A stretch of 43,321 nucleotides of DNA from Balneolales bacterium (GCA_022565805.1 JAIULZ010000018.1:1-43321), one strand, 5' to 3'. Positions 34,781 to 43,321 are shown, counted from the stretch's first letter. The notes: a model not told the origin generated them from the sequence alone. A program made the numbers and translations.

Positions 34781-35376
34781 AAGGCGCCCCTCAATTTTAC
34801 AAAAAACTATTTGTCGCCCTGCCCTTCTTTTTATTACTTTAGCAAAACAGACGTTTGGTTATCTTACATAAAGATAACAACTAATCTTTATTTTCATGAA
34901 AGATTAGATTTAAGAAGCTATACTTGGCTCATACATCTGTTGGATTATTTCAGAAAACATCAACAATAGTTTAAATAATTCTTTACGAAATCTGCATTGA
35001 TGTATTTGATGAAGTTTTTTTGTACTTAGAAGTCAGAAACCCGACCCAAATAAAAACACCCCATTCCTGAGTGGCAGACTCTTCGAAAAAGCTAATGCAA
35101 AGGGAACTAATTATTAATGCAAAAAAGCGCAGCATGCCCGAATGGATCTCCCCTTCATTTGCCAACTCATAGATTAGACGAAAGCGATCAATGAATCAAA
35201 CCTAAACTCTATTATCTGAATTTCTGTACTGACTTAGAGAATTCCGGGAAGAATTGACATTATTTCTTGATTGCCACATAAAACATGAATTTGAAATTCT
35301 GTTTGTTCAGAATTTTTCATCGCCCAGACATAAGACTTTTTTAATGCAGTATTCATTCTAAATTGAATAGTTTAAA
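34781..35376. other. Gap after the cupin gene: tandem hairpins, no gene
   Basis: These 596 nt show two adjacent hairpins (34858-34907, listed separately) and otherwise AT-rich sequence. A 60-codon minus-strand frame at 34983-35165 has no protein character and was not called. Confidence 0.45.
34858..34907. promoter_or_regulatory. Two tandem stem-loops downstream of the cupin gene
   Basis: GTTATCTT (34858-34865) pairs with AAGATAAC (34871-34878). Only 2 nt later CTAATCTTT (34881-34889) pairs with AAAGATTAG (34899-34907). Both stems are perfect and share an ATCTT core. They lie about 80 nt past the cupin stop and may serve as a 3' end or processing structure; no long U-run follows. Confidence 0.4.
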
Positions 35377-36462
35377 ATGTTTGCTTTTAAGCGTAGTCAA
35401 TTAATCGGAACCCTGTTTTTTATTTACTTGCTGCCAATTTCCTGCGGATCACATGATGCCAGCGATCAGGATTCAAAGGAGAAAGTCGCTTCACTTAACC
35501 ACATCCGGGACATTAAGCTAACGGGCTACCCTCCTCATGTAATCGCAAGAACGAGACCTTATTTCCACGTCTTGCCGGACCAATCAGGGTTTATTATATC
35601 AAATCATGATAATGTAATTCTAACTCTGTTTGATTCCTCCGGCAATTACATCACACACTTCGGTGAACCAGGCCGCGGACCTGAAGAGTTTTTAGTCCCC
35701 CTAAGAATAGGGTTCGATACGAATCAGAACATCTTTGTTTATGATGTTAATCAAGAGATCATTAAAAAATTTGATATCTTCGGAACATTTATAGAATCAT
35801 TTACCGGATTAGTCGAGCATCAGATATGGTCAAGGGGCAATATGATGCCGCTCATTGATAACAAATGGTATATCCCAATGGAAAAGCCCGGTGATCCTTC
35901 ATTTAGTGAAAACACCTCCGTTGCGGTAGCTGAGTATGATTTTTCAAGCGTCAAAACCGGAGGTGGATGGGACCCGTATTATAAGAACCGGCGGGGCACT
36001 CTGCAATTTCCTAAACTTGTTTTCGACTATAGTCGAGAGGAGTTGTTTGTGGTTAACCGAACCTCTCCAAGTATCAGAGTCAAGAATAAAGAGCTGGAGC
36101 TTTTATAGATTTGGGCTCATGAGTCCCCCCATTTTAAATTGGGTGATGATATTTTGTTGTCTTACTCTATGGAGCAGGCATATGATATTATTAGCCAAAT
36201 AAGCATTGTAATGCAACCGTTTCTAACTGATGATTTTTTCTTGTTTTATTTTATGAATCAGAATGAAATATTCAGAGAAAGTCTTGACTACTCAGATTTA
36301 GAACAGTACATAGGCGTATATAGCCTTGAAGGCAGGCATTACCATGGCGAAATTGAGCTACCCCATCAATTTAAAGGCGTTCTGAACAATCAGCTTATGA
36401 TTATCCGAGACGACGACCCCGACCATTTTATAATTGGTCTTTACGAAATTGAGCTGAATTGA
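35377..36462 (+). pseudogene. 6-bladed beta-propeller lipoprotein gene with an in-frame amber codon
   Basis: The N-terminal part has a signal segment ending in LPISC, a probable lipobox, and then repeated blade strands such as LFDSSGNYITHFGEPGRGPEEF and NIFVYDVNQEIIKKFD, typical of the NHL-like 6-bladed propeller proteins of Bacteroidota. After codon 243 (ELELL) there is one TAG at 36106-36108. The same reading frame continues IWAHESPHFKLGDDILLSYSME and runs to the TGA at 36460-36462, for 360 coding positions in all, close to the family length. So this is a single nonsense change and not a frameshift. Either the gene is freshly inactivated, or the N-terminal 243 residues are made alone, or the codon is read through. 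A sequencing error is also possible. Confidence 0.75.
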
Positions 36463-36475
36463 ATTGAATTAAATT
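36456..36475. repeat. Pentamer tandem repeat GAATT overlapping the propeller stop codon
   Basis: GAATT occurs three times (36456-36470), followed by AAATT. The final stop of the propeller gene (36460-36462) lies inside the array. Confidence 0.75.
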
Positions 36476-36562
36476 AAACGTATTACCAAGCAGGAATCTA
36501 ACAGACTCCTATTTGGTAATAGCTTTCGGTTCCGGCGCAATTTCTTGATTCTAATTCATTGC

Positions 36563-37765
36563 CTACGTGGTGTATTCCGCATTAATGCGCACGTACTCAT
36601 AGCTGAGGTCACAGCCCCAGCCTACAGCCTGAGATTCTCCGCCTTTGAAGTCGAGGATAATTTGGATTTCTGTATTTTTCATCAGCTTCTTAAGATCATT
36701 CAGGTTTACCCGTAATGGCTGACCATTTTCAAGAATTTTAAGCTGTTTTCCTGAGCCTATAAACAAATCCAGCTTTTGCGGATCAAAAGGAACTCCTGCC
36801 CTTCCAGCAGCTGCAACAATGCGTCCCCAGTTTGGGTCTCTGCCAAACATGGCTGTTTTTACGAGGGAAGAATCCGAAATAGTACGGATTACCTGCCGCG
36901 CATCCTCTTTCGACCGGGCACCCTTTACCACATATTCGATTAGCTTGGAAGCCCCTTCACCGTCAGAAACAATCATTTTTGCCAAATGCTGGCAAAGCTG
37001 ACCCAAATACCGGGTAAAGGTGTCAAAATCTTCCCCCTCTTCATTAATAAGCTTATTATCCGCCTCGCCATTAGACAGAATACAGACCATATCGTTTGTA
37101 GAAGTATCGCCGTCTACCGTAATCATATTAAAAGTATCGTCTGTAACTTTTTTTAACGCTTTATCCAGCAAGGCGGGCGAAATAGCGGCATCACACATAA
37201 TAAAAGCCAGCATGGTTCCCATATTGGGATGAATCATTCCCGAGCCCTTGGCAACCGCACCCATATTTATTTTTTTACCACTCAGCTCAAACGAAACAAA
37301 GCCTTCTTTCGGGAAAGTATCGGTCGTTAAAATAGCGCTGGCAAGCAAAGAGCCCGCAACTTTACGATTAGTAAGTTTAACCGCATTTTCCTTAATGCCG
37401 GCCACCACTTTTTCGGTTGGGAAATTTCGGCCTATTACTCCGGTAGAAGCAATCAAAACCTGCTCTCTTGGTATACCAAACTCTTTAGAAGCAGCCGCAA
37501 CCATAGCCTGCGCGCCAATATAGCCTTGCTGACCGGTACAGGCGTTAGCGTTGCCAGAATTGACCACCACAGCCCGAATTATACCATTTTTAATATGTTC
37601 GCGGCTAATCTTGATTGGCTCGGCCACGATTACATTTCGGGTAAAAACCGCGGCAGCAGATGCCGGTTTATCCGACAAAATGAGGCCAAGGTCTCTGCGC
37701 TTGCTTTTTACACCTGTATGGGCTCCCCAGTAGGTGAATCCTCTCACATCCGTAATATTTTCCAT
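36563..37765 (-). CDS. argJ: Glutamate N-acetyltransferase / ornithine acetyltransferase
   Basis: Moves the acetyl group from N-acetylornithine to glutamate, recycling it in arginine synthesis; some members also use acetyl-CoA. The 400 aa include STGVIG (108-113, oxyanion region) and KGSGMIHPNMGTMLAF, where self-cleavage before Thr184 should yield two chains. The residue before Thr184 is Gly where Ala is more usual. DGDTSTNDM is also conserved. It is the last gene of argB-argD-argC-argJ, starting 9 nt after argC. Presence of argJ indicates the acetyl-recycling route rather than the succinyl route of many Bacteroidota. Confidence 0.95.
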   Translation of the reverse strand: MENITDVRGFTYWGAHTGVKSKRRDLGLILSDKPASAAAVFTRNVIVAEPIKISREHIKNGIIRAVVVNSGNANACTGQQGYIGAQAMVAAASKEFGIPREQVLIASTGVIGRNFPTEKVVAGIKENAVKLTNRKVAGSLLASAILTTDTFPKEGFVSFELSGKKINMGAVAKGSGMIHPNMGTMLAFIMCDAAISPALLDKALKKVTDDTFNMITVDGDTSTNDMVCILSNGEADNKLINEEGEDFDTFTRYLGQLCQHLAKMIVSDGEGASKLIEYVVKGARSKEDARQVIRTISDSSLVKTAMFGRDPNWGRIVAAAGRAGVPFDPQKLDLFIGSGKQLKILENGQPLRVNLNDLKKLMKNTEIQIILDFKGGESQAVGWGCDLSYEYVRINAEYTT

Positions 37766-37774
37766 AGCTGTAAT

Positions 37775-38842
37775 TTAGGGACAAATTGCTGGTGAAAGTA
37801 GACCAGTGGTTTCTTCCAGACCAAACATAATATTAGCATTATGGATAGCCTGACCAGCAGCACCTTTCACAAGATTGTCTATTGCACTCACTGTAATTAT
37901 ACGATTTGTTCTTTCATCTAAAGTAAAAAAGATATCGCAAAAATTTGTCCCTCTTACGTATCTAAGTTCAGGCGGCATGTTTCGCAACCTGATAAACGGT
38001 TCATTTTGATACATAGCGCTAAAGGCTTCCTGCACGTCTTTTTCACGCACTCCCTTTTTTGCTTTACTGTAGGTGGTTGTAAGAATACCCCGGTTTACCG
38101 GAAGCAAATGTGGCGTAAACTGAACAAGAACGCTTCCTCCTGTAGAAACAAACTGCAAAGCCTGCTCTATTTCGGGAGTGTGACGATGAGTTTTGAGTCC
38201 GTAGCTTGTAAAGTTATCGTATGCATTCGGGAAGTGCGTATTGGGTTTGGCAGAAGCGCCGGCGCCGGTAATTCCGGATTTTGCATCTATAACGATAGAG
38301 TCGATCTCTGCAAGATCATTTTTCATTATCGGAAGCAGAGGCAAAATCGATGAGGTTGGGTAACACCCCGGATTTGCAACCAGGTCTGCATGCTTAATCT
38401 CGTCTCTGTAGAGTTCCGGCATACCGTAAACCGCCCGGCTGTTTAATTCGCGGGCTTTATGCGTAGTTTGATACCATTTTTCGTAGGTATCTGCATTTCG
38501 AAGACGAAAATCGCCGCTTAAATCCACAACCTTGCACGAAATATTTTTATGCTCAGCCATAAACTCCATAGACACCCGATGCGGTAACGCCAGAAAAAGG
38601 ACATCCAGACTGTCTGTATCCATCTCATTTACGGTGATAAACCGAAGATCATAAAATCCGGAAAACTGTGGATGTTCCTGATCTAAAGTATTTCCCGCCT
38701 TGCTTTCTGAAGTTACGGCAACCAGCTCTAATACAGGATGAGCGGTAATTAGCCGAATAAGCTCCGAGCCGGTATAGCCCGTGCCTCCTGCAATTCCCGC
38801 TTTCAAGGTTTTACCGCTTTTCTTCCCTAAATCATAACTCAT
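37775..38842 (-). CDS. argC: N-acetyl-gamma-glutamyl-phosphate reductase
   Basis: Reduces N-acetylglutamyl 5-phosphate to the semialdehyde with NADPH. The N-terminal Rossmann motif GGTGYTGSEL begins at Gly19. The catalytic Cys160 sits in VANPGCYPTS. KSGITGAGASAKPNTHF and VQFTPHLLPVNRG are conserved substrate-domain stretches. Length (355 aa) is slightly above the usual 345 because of a short N-terminal leader (SYDLGKKSGKTL). It lies 26 nt after argD and 9 nt before argJ. Confidence 0.95.
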   Translation of the reverse strand: MSYDLGKKSGKTLKAGIAGGTGYTGSELIRLITAHPVLELVAVTSESKAGNTLDQEHPQFSGFYDLRFITVNEMDTDSLDVLFLALPHRVSMEFMAEHKNISCKVVDLSGDFRLRNADTYEKWYQTTHKARELNSRAVYGMPELYRDEIKHADLVANPGCYPTSSILPLLPIMKNDLAEIDSIVIDAKSGITGAGASAKPNTHFPNAYDNFTSYGLKTHRHTPEIEQALQFVSTGGSVLVQFTPHLLPVNRGILTTTYSKAKKGVREKDVQEAFSAMYQNEPFIRLRNMPPELRYVRGTNFCDIFFTLDERTNRIITVSAIDNLVKGAAGQAIHNANIMFGLEETTGLLSPAICP

Positions 38843-38868
38843 TAAAAAATCCGTTTTTGCTGAAAAAT

Positions 38869-40086
38869 CTATTTTAATTCTGTTTTTTCTTTTTCCTGAA
38901 GCTGAGATGCCTGCTCTTCAGCAATAGCCTGCATCATCACATCCACTACAATATCCAGCTCGTCGCGACTGATATTAAGGGCGGGAACAAGCCGCACCAC
39001 ATTTGTGGCAGTTACGTTGGCGATTACGCCCTTACGTAGCATTCTGAGCGCCACACCGGCTCCATCGAATGTAAGCTGGACTCCGTTCATGAGTCCCATC
39101 CCCCGCACTTCAGAAATACCTGGTTCACCGGGGATTTCAATTCGAATTCGATCGCGCAGCCACTTTCCATTTTCTTGAGCCTGTCTTATCATATTTTCAT
39201 CAAAAATTGCGTCTATCGTTGCCAAAGCCGCTCTGCAGGCCAGCGGATTACCGCCAAAAGTTGTACCATGCTTGCCATATTCGATTACGCTTGCGACTTC
39301 TTCTGTTGCCATAAAGGCTCCGATCGGGAAACCACCACCGAGGCCTTTGGCCATGGTAATAATATCGGGCACGATACCGTATTTTTCGTAAGCAAAAAAA
39401 GCGCCTGTGCGTCCAACGCCGCACTGAATTTCATCAAAAACCAGCAATACTTTGTGCTCGAGACAAAGAGAGCTCAGCTCATTCATATACTCGCGACCCG
39501 CAACATGAATGCCCCCTTCGCCCTGAATCGGCTCCATAAAAACCGCAACCGTATCGTCGTTGATAACCGCCTCTGCGGCCTTAATATCGTTGAATGGAAT
39601 TTGGGTGAAGCCACCCAGCATCGGTTCGAACCCTTCCTGATATTTAGGCTGTCCCATAGCCAGCGCGCCCAGCGTTCTGCCATGAAAAGCGCCCGCCATG
39701 GTAACAATCGGACCTTTTTTACCCGTTTTATTGGCATAGCGCTTAACCAGCTTTAAAGCACCTTCTATGGCTTCGGTACCGCTGTTGCAGAAAAACACAC
39801 GCTGATGATTTCCCAGCTCTACCAGTTTTTTTGCAAGCTGAACCTGTGGTTCTGTCGTGAAAAAGTTCGATGTATGAATTAGCGTTCCAGCCTGAGCGCG
39901 AATTGCCTCCACAACTGCCGGATGACAATGTCCCACATTATTTACGGCGATACCTGCCAATGCATCTATATACTCGTTTCCATCGGTATCCCAAACGCGC
40001 GAACCCAAGCCATGAGTAAGCGTAACCGGATATCTTTTGTATGTCTTAAAATGATAGTCGTTATCAATCTCGTGCAGTGTTTTCAT
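38869..40086 (-). CDS. argD: Acetylornithine aminotransferase
   Basis: PLP-dependent class III aminotransferase that converts the semialdehyde to N-acetylornithine. Lys247 (ITMAKGLGGGFPIGA) binds PLP and Asp218 (LLVFDEIQCGVGRTG) contacts the pyridine nitrogen. NSGTEAIEGALKLVKRYA and AFHGRTLGALA are family motifs. Length is 405 aa, with a short charged C-terminal tail. It lies in the arg cluster, so the arginine role is favoured over GABA or other class III substrates. It is 16 nt after argB. Confidence 0.95.
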   Translation of the reverse strand: MKTLHEIDNDYHFKTYKRYPVTLTHGLGSRVWDTDGNEYIDALAGIAVNNVGHCHPAVVEAIRAQAGTLIHTSNFFTTEPQVQLAKKLVELGNHQRVFFCNSGTEAIEGALKLVKRYANKTGKKGPIVTMAGAFHGRTLGALAMGQPKYQEGFEPMLGGFTQIPFNDIKAAEAVINDDTVAVFMEPIQGEGGIHVAGREYMNELSSLCLEHKVLLVFDEIQCGVGRTGAFFAYEKYGIVPDIITMAKGLGGGFPIGAFMATEEVASVIEYGKHGTTFGGNPLACRAALATIDAIFDENMIRQAQENGKWLRDRIRIEIPGEPGISEVRGMGLMNGVQLTFDGAGVALRMLRKGVIANVTATNVVRLVPALNISRDELDIVVDVMMQAIAEEQASQLQEKEKTELK

Positions 40087-40102
40087 ACTTTAAAATTCTA
40101 AC

Positions 40103-40933
40103 CTACTTAATTAATGTTCCGTGAATTCCTGATCCGGAAAGGCGGGCAGCAAGTGCGCCAGATTCCGTACCGTTAATAATATGGGCTTCTTGTACGCCGT
40201 TTTGAAGCGCTACCAAAACAGATTCCAGTTTGGGCAACATTCCGCCTGTTGCTTTTTCATTTATGAAGTTTGCCAATTCGTTTACGCTTATTTGCTCAAT
40301 CCGGCTTTCTTCATCGGGAAAATTGGCATACAGGCCATTAACATTCGTTATACTCACATAGCAATCGGCGCCCAACGCTCCTGCAATAGCTCCTGCAAAA
40401 ATATCTGCATTTATGTTGTAGTCCTTCCCATCGGTTCCTAAAGCTACAGGCGCTAAAACCGGCATATAAGCGCTCTTCAATAAAATTTCATACAGAGTTG
40501 TATCTACTGATTGCACATCACCCACAAAGCCTATGTCGATTTCATCAGTCAGCTCGCCATTTTTTTCAAGATGATACCTTCGTTTTGCTATAACAGAGCC
40601 CCCGTCTTTCCCGGAGAGTCCAACTGCTTTAACTCCAAGTGAATTAAGCATACGCACCAGGCGACCATTAACGCTACCACGCAGAGCCAGCTCTACGTAG
40701 TACATGACCTCCTCCGTTGTCTTGCGATGACCGCTAATAAATTCGGACTGCACCTGTGCCAGCGTTAGCAATTTATTTATTTCGGGACCGCCGCCGTGTA
40801 TCAGCACAATTTGATCACCCTTTTTATGCAAAGAGACAATTTCCTCCAGAAGCTTCAGCTGCTGTTCTGTATCTGTCATGGCGTTCCCGCCGTACTTAAT
40901 AACTACTAGTCGTCCTTTTTTTTCAATTCCCAT
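40103..40933 (-). CDS. argB: Acetylglutamate kinase
   Basis: Phosphorylates N-acetylglutamate, usually the controlled step of the pathway. The amino-acid-kinase fold is clear: Lys13-Tyr-Gly-Gly near the start (VIKYGGNAM), HGGGPEIN at 46-53, and FVGDVQSVDTTLYEILL in the middle. The 276 aa lack the long N-terminal helix (about 20 residues before the first strand) of arginine-inhibited hexameric forms, so it may be the dimeric, arginine-insensitive type; this is inference. It is first in the leftward arg operon and is preceded by a long AT-rich gap. Confidence 0.94.
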   Translation of the reverse strand: MGIEKKGRLVVIKYGGNAMTDTEQQLKLLEEIVSLHKKGDQIVLIHGGGPEINKLLTLAQVQSEFISGHRKTTEEVMYYVELALRGSVNGRLVRMLNSLGVKAVGLSGKDGGSVIAKRRYHLEKNGELTDEIDIGFVGDVQSVDTTLYEILLKSAYMPVLAPVALGTDGKDYNINADIFAGAIAGALGADCYVSITNVNGLYANFPDEESRIEQISVNELANFINEKATGGMLPKLESVLVALQNGVQEAHIINGTESGALAARLSGSGIHGTLIK

Positions 40934-41856
40934 ATTTTTTATTGCGTTGCAAAAAATTTCTTAAACAAATTTCGAAAAATAATATTGTTAAAGTGTCCCT
41001 AAATTGCCAATTATAAAGAGAAATATGAAGGCGTTACAAAACCATTTTTGTGCAGGTCTCCTGCCTTATCACGAAAAATAAAATCGTTAAACAGGAATCT
41101 TCTACAACGGATTTATTTTGAATCCATCGTTCATTACAAACCAAACGGAATATATCTATAAGCCTAAGTTTCAGACAGCAAACCAAATGCCGAATGGTTT
41201 ATAACTGCACATATAGATTTAAATTCATCAAAATTAAAACACACCTAACACGATACTTTTCTTTTTTAAGTTAAATTTAATTTTTTATGTCTGGGTCAAA
41301 AATCATTCCAAAAGCACGGATGAGTCTATTATTGGTAGATTGTCAGATAAACAATGCGAAATTTGAAAGAAAGTTTCAAAATCATGAATTAGCCGGTTTC
41401 TGATTCTGGGTGAAACAAGTTAGTATCCTGCATTATTCACTAAGAAATTTGGTTTTGTACAAGGCGTCTGAGAAATGATGGTAGAAACGTACCCGATTAC
41501 GTTGAGTAAACTATTTCACAGACATCGCTATTTAATGGCAAAATTCACTGCATGAAATAGAACTTTTACCTCATATGACCTATCTAACTGAAGTTCATGG
41601 TGATACACTCAAACACCCAATATTTGTAAATAATGAAGGTTAAGTGCGACTTTCGCTGTTCGATTTATAATTCTATCCAATTACTAAAATTTGGAAAGAG
41701 TCGAAGATTAAGGCAGTACTCATCGTGAAATTTATAGTATATGCATCAGTAATTTACCTAAATAATTGTAGAAAATACGTTTAGGATAAATATTCCGACA
41801 GGTTTTGCTGTATTTTTTTTGAATGTTATCGAAAGTGGAGACATGAATTATATTCC

Positions 41857-41888
41857 ACATGCAGTGTTTAAAACATGCAGTGTTTAAA
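41857..41888. repeat. 16-bp direct tandem repeat, two copies
   Basis: ACATGCAGTGTTTAAA occurs twice in direct succession (41857-41872 and 41873-41888) without mismatch, in the long gap before the coiled-coil gene. Confidence 0.9.
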
Positions 41889-42111
41889 AATATTCATTAG
41901 GATATTGAGTATAACTAAAACCACCTTCTCACTAAACTTTTCTTTAAAGGTAGATATCCATTGAAAAGAAATTTTATGAATGACCAGAAAAAATAATTAA
42001 CAACTTGCGTAGAACATGAAAAGCCTCAACCCTTTAATTTATCATAAATGAGCAGTAGTATAAGTGTCTTTTTTTTCACATTTTTGGAAGTCCCTGTATT
42101 TTTTTTTACAC

Positions 42112-42143
42112 TTGTGTAATTTCGATTCATAAGAGTATATTCT
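42112..42143 (+). promoter_or_regulatory. Candidate promoter of the coiled-coil gene
   Basis: TTGTGT (42112-42117), 18 nt, then TATATTCT (42136-42143). Spacing equals that of the tRNA-Gly promoter and the -7 element differs from TAnnTTTG in its last two bases. The start codon lies about 50 nt downstream. Confidence 0.4.
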
Positions 42144-42191
42144 TCGGCATCAAAACTATGTATCTAACCCACATCTATACCCATCAGATTT

Positions 42192-43028
42192 ATGAAACAG
42201 CATATTACTAAATTCGAAAAGTCGACACCCAAAATGCTTGCCTTCGCCTCCTTAGGCTTAGGTTTGGCCGGCCTGGCGCTGTCGGCAGGAGTACAACACC
42301 TCCCTTTAGACGAGGGAATGGCTAGTGCAGGCGCATGGCTTTCTGTGATCGGTTTTCTTGCAGCAACTGTATTTTTTGTAGTTTGGGGAGGGGCTCCAGT
42401 TGCAAGTGGAACAAAAGAAGTTGAAGTTGAAGACAGAATTCAGGTTAAACTATCTACCGAAGTTGAAGCTGCTATACAGAAAAAAATTGACGCTGCAATT
42501 GCTGAAATGCTCAATAGCCAGAAAGTCGCATTAAGCGGAGTAAAAGAAAAAGCAGATGCGCTTACAAAAACCATCAATGATGAGATTTCCAAAATCAAAT
42601 CTGATTTGGGCAAAGTAGATGTAGATAAGAGAATAAATGAATTTCAGGCTGACATCCAGAAAAAACAGTCTGCTATCAACGAAGGGCTTGGAAAAGCTAC
42701 TCAGGCCCTCACGTCTGAAGTGCAGAGAGTTAAAGAGGATCTTGCTAAATCTGATATTAAAGGACTTCAGAAAGAATTTGGCTCATTTGTTGCCTCTTTT
42801 GATGCTGAAAAAACCAAGGCTACTATTGCAGACTTAATGCAAAATATAAAGGCTACAGAGAGCAGCATCAAACAGCTGAGCACAGATTCAAGTAAACTTG
42901 AGAAAACTGTACAGACTTCAGAGAAAGTAGTTGGAGAGCAATCTTCGGCTGTTCTTAAATCACTTGAAAAGATTCGTACAGAAATCGATAAAACATATAA
43001 GCAGTTCGCTGAGTTTAACAAAAACTGA
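42192..43028 (+). CDS. Membrane-anchored coiled-coil protein of unknown function
   Basis: I do not recognise a family (278 aa). Two membrane segments lie near the N-terminus (about 15-33, LAFASLGLGLAGLALSAG, and about 48-66, WLSVIGFLAATVFFVVWGG). From about 75 to the end it is a Lys/Glu/Ala/Ser-rich helix with heptad character and repeated DxxIxKIKxDL-like units, predicted to be a long coiled coil. There is no cysteine. The layout resembles bacterial apolipoprotein- or chemoreceptor-stalk-like rods, with the helix probably on one side of the inner membrane. The ATG at 42192 directly precedes the first segment. It lies alone between the long gap and tRNA-Gly, with no visible terminator of its own. 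Confidence 0.78.
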   Translation: MKQHITKFEKSTPKMLAFASLGLGLAGLALSAGVQHLPLDEGMASAGAWLSVIGFLAATVFFVVWGGAPVASGTKEVEVEDRIQVKLSTEVEAAIQKKIDAAIAEMLNSQKVALSGVKEKADALTKTINDEISKIKSDLGKVDVDKRINEFQADIQKKQSAINEGLGKATQALTSEVQRVKEDLAKSDIKGLQKEFGSFVASFDAEKTKATIADLMQNIKATESSIKQLSTDSSKLEKTVQTSEKVVGEQSSAVLKSLEKIRTEIDKTYKQFAEFNKN

Positions 43029-43074
43029 TTTTGCGAAAAGTCTGAAAAAAAGACGCGGGATTCTAAAAAAAAAC

Positions 43075-43106
43075 TTGCGTTGGCCCGTTTTAATGTGTTA
43101 TATTTG
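43075..43106 (+). promoter_or_regulatory. tRNA-Gly promoter, Bacteroidota type
   Basis: TTGCGT (43075-43080), an 18-nt spacer and TATATTTG (43099-43106), a full TAnnTTTG match. An A-run lies just upstream as a possible UP element. Transcription would start near 43113, about 15 nt before the mature tRNA. Confidence 0.7.
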
Positions 43107-43127
43107 AATCTCTGAAACACGAGATTC

Positions 43128-43200
43128 GCGAGAATAGCTCAGCTGGTAGAGCGCAACCTTGCCAAGGTTGAGGTCGCGGGTTCGAACCCCGTTTCTCGCT
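43128..43200 (+). tRNA. tRNA-Gly (anticodon GCC)
   Basis: A full cloverleaf of 73 nt. Acceptor GCGAGAA pairs with TTCTCGC (43193-43199), with U73 as discriminator, usual for bacterial tRNA-Gly. The D arm contains AGCTCAGCTGGTAGAGC. The anticodon arm is CAACC / GGTTG around TTGCCAA, anticodon GCC. The T arm is CGGGTTCGAACCCCG. CCA is not encoded. It reads GGC and GGU codons. Confidence 0.97.
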
Positions 43201-43207
43201 CACTCCT

Positions 43208-43244
43208 AAAAACCCCGTTTATAGCTTATAAACGGGGTTTTTTT
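43208..43244 (+). terminator. Strong intrinsic terminator after tRNA-Gly
   Basis: A perfect stem of about 16 bp, with a CCCCG / CGGGG core and TTTATA / TATAAA, encloses a 3-nt loop and is followed by a run of T. It begins 8 nt after the tRNA. Confidence 0.92.
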
Positions 43245-43321
43245 ATGCCCAAAAATCTAAATAGGCCTAAAAACAGCCCAGCCCGAGAAAAAAAACACTT
43301 GCGAATAATGGCACTTTGTGG
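43245..43321 (+). other. Start of the next transcription unit's control region
   Basis: An A-rich run followed by TTGCGA (43299-43304) copies the arrangement upstream of tRNA-Gly. The matching -7 element would fall just outside the window, so another promoter, perhaps of a further RNA gene, probably begins here. Confidence 0.35.

Larger units (their letters stand above)
40934..42191. other. 1.26-kb AT-rich gap without a recognisable gene
   Basis: I found no frame with protein character on either strand. The left edge must hold the argB promoter and the right edge that of the coiled-coil gene. Visible items are a 16-bp direct tandem repeat (41857-41888), a weak relative of the intergenic hairpin repeat near 41034-41086, and many homopolymer A/T runs. 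A non-coding RNA or a heavily decayed gene could be hidden here; neither is shown. Confidence 0.45.

Noticed and set aside
34983-35165. 60-codon minus-strand frame after the cupin gene
   Set aside because: Low-complexity AT-rich translation without recognisable protein character.
35377-36462. Frameshift in the propeller gene
   Set aside because: The parts before and after the stop are in the same frame; the break is one amber codon.
39175-39756. Long plus-strand frame antisense to argD
   Set aside because: Shadow of the argD codons; no motif and no start signal.

Overview
The window looks like a stretch of chromosome from a free-living bacterium on the Bacteroidota/Balneolota/Rhodothermota side of the tree, with moderate GC genes and AT-rich gaps. 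No taxonomic search was possible, so this is inference. The supports are a promoter of the TTG / TAnnTTTG type in front of tRNA-Gly, the order miaB - sigma54 activator - lptE, a UvrA lacking the first CxxC pair of its first zinc site, a class II DAHP synthase, a type B L31 and separate secD and secF. No phage, insertion sequence, CRISPR array or plasmid gene was seen; almost everything is housekeeping.

Layout. 1-7.2 kb: fur facing ftsX, a gap with heptamer tandem repeats, a TonB-receptor-like outer-membrane protein and cinA on the minus strand, then pgsA-pgpA (phosphatidylglycerol synthesis) on the plus strand. 7.9-14.6 kb (plus): pyrE, an unknown gene, miaB, a sigma54-type AAA+ activator, lptE and a TPR protein. 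15.0-23.8 kb (minus): a decayed repeat-protein remnant, a metallo-beta-lactamase-fold hydrolase, rpmE2, a MoxR/Mg-chelatase-like ATPase, a folate-branch cluster (thioredoxin-like, pabC, pabB), hsp20 and class II DAHP synthase. DAHP synthase opens the shikimate pathway and PabB/PabC take chorismate to p-aminobenzoate. 24.4-34.8 kb (plus): uvrA, an unknown exported protein, secD-secF, a STAS antagonist, then purA, a RuBisCO-like protein and a cupin in close series. 35.4-36.5 kb: a beta-propeller lipoprotein gene interrupted by one in-frame amber codon. 36.6-40.9 kb (minus): argB-argD-argC-argJ, four consecutive enzymes of acetylated arginine biosynthesis. 40.9-43.3 kb: a 1.26 kb AT-rich gap, a membrane-anchored coiled-coil protein of unknown function, tRNA-Gly(GCC) and a strong terminator.

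The points most worth a second look are: the purA / RuBisCO-like / cupin cluster, where the RuBisCO-like protein has KDDH in place of the RuBisCO KDDE metal site; a long-range stem in the hsp20 leader that pairs part of the Shine-Dalgarno sequence (candidate RNA thermometer); a thioredoxin-fold protein whose CxxC is SGRS; 5-7 bp tandem repeats just after the stop codons of three genes; and a hairpin-forming repeat present in inverted orientation 14.8 kb apart.

Limits: all family calls come from reading motifs by eye. No homology search, structure prediction or folding-energy calculation was run.
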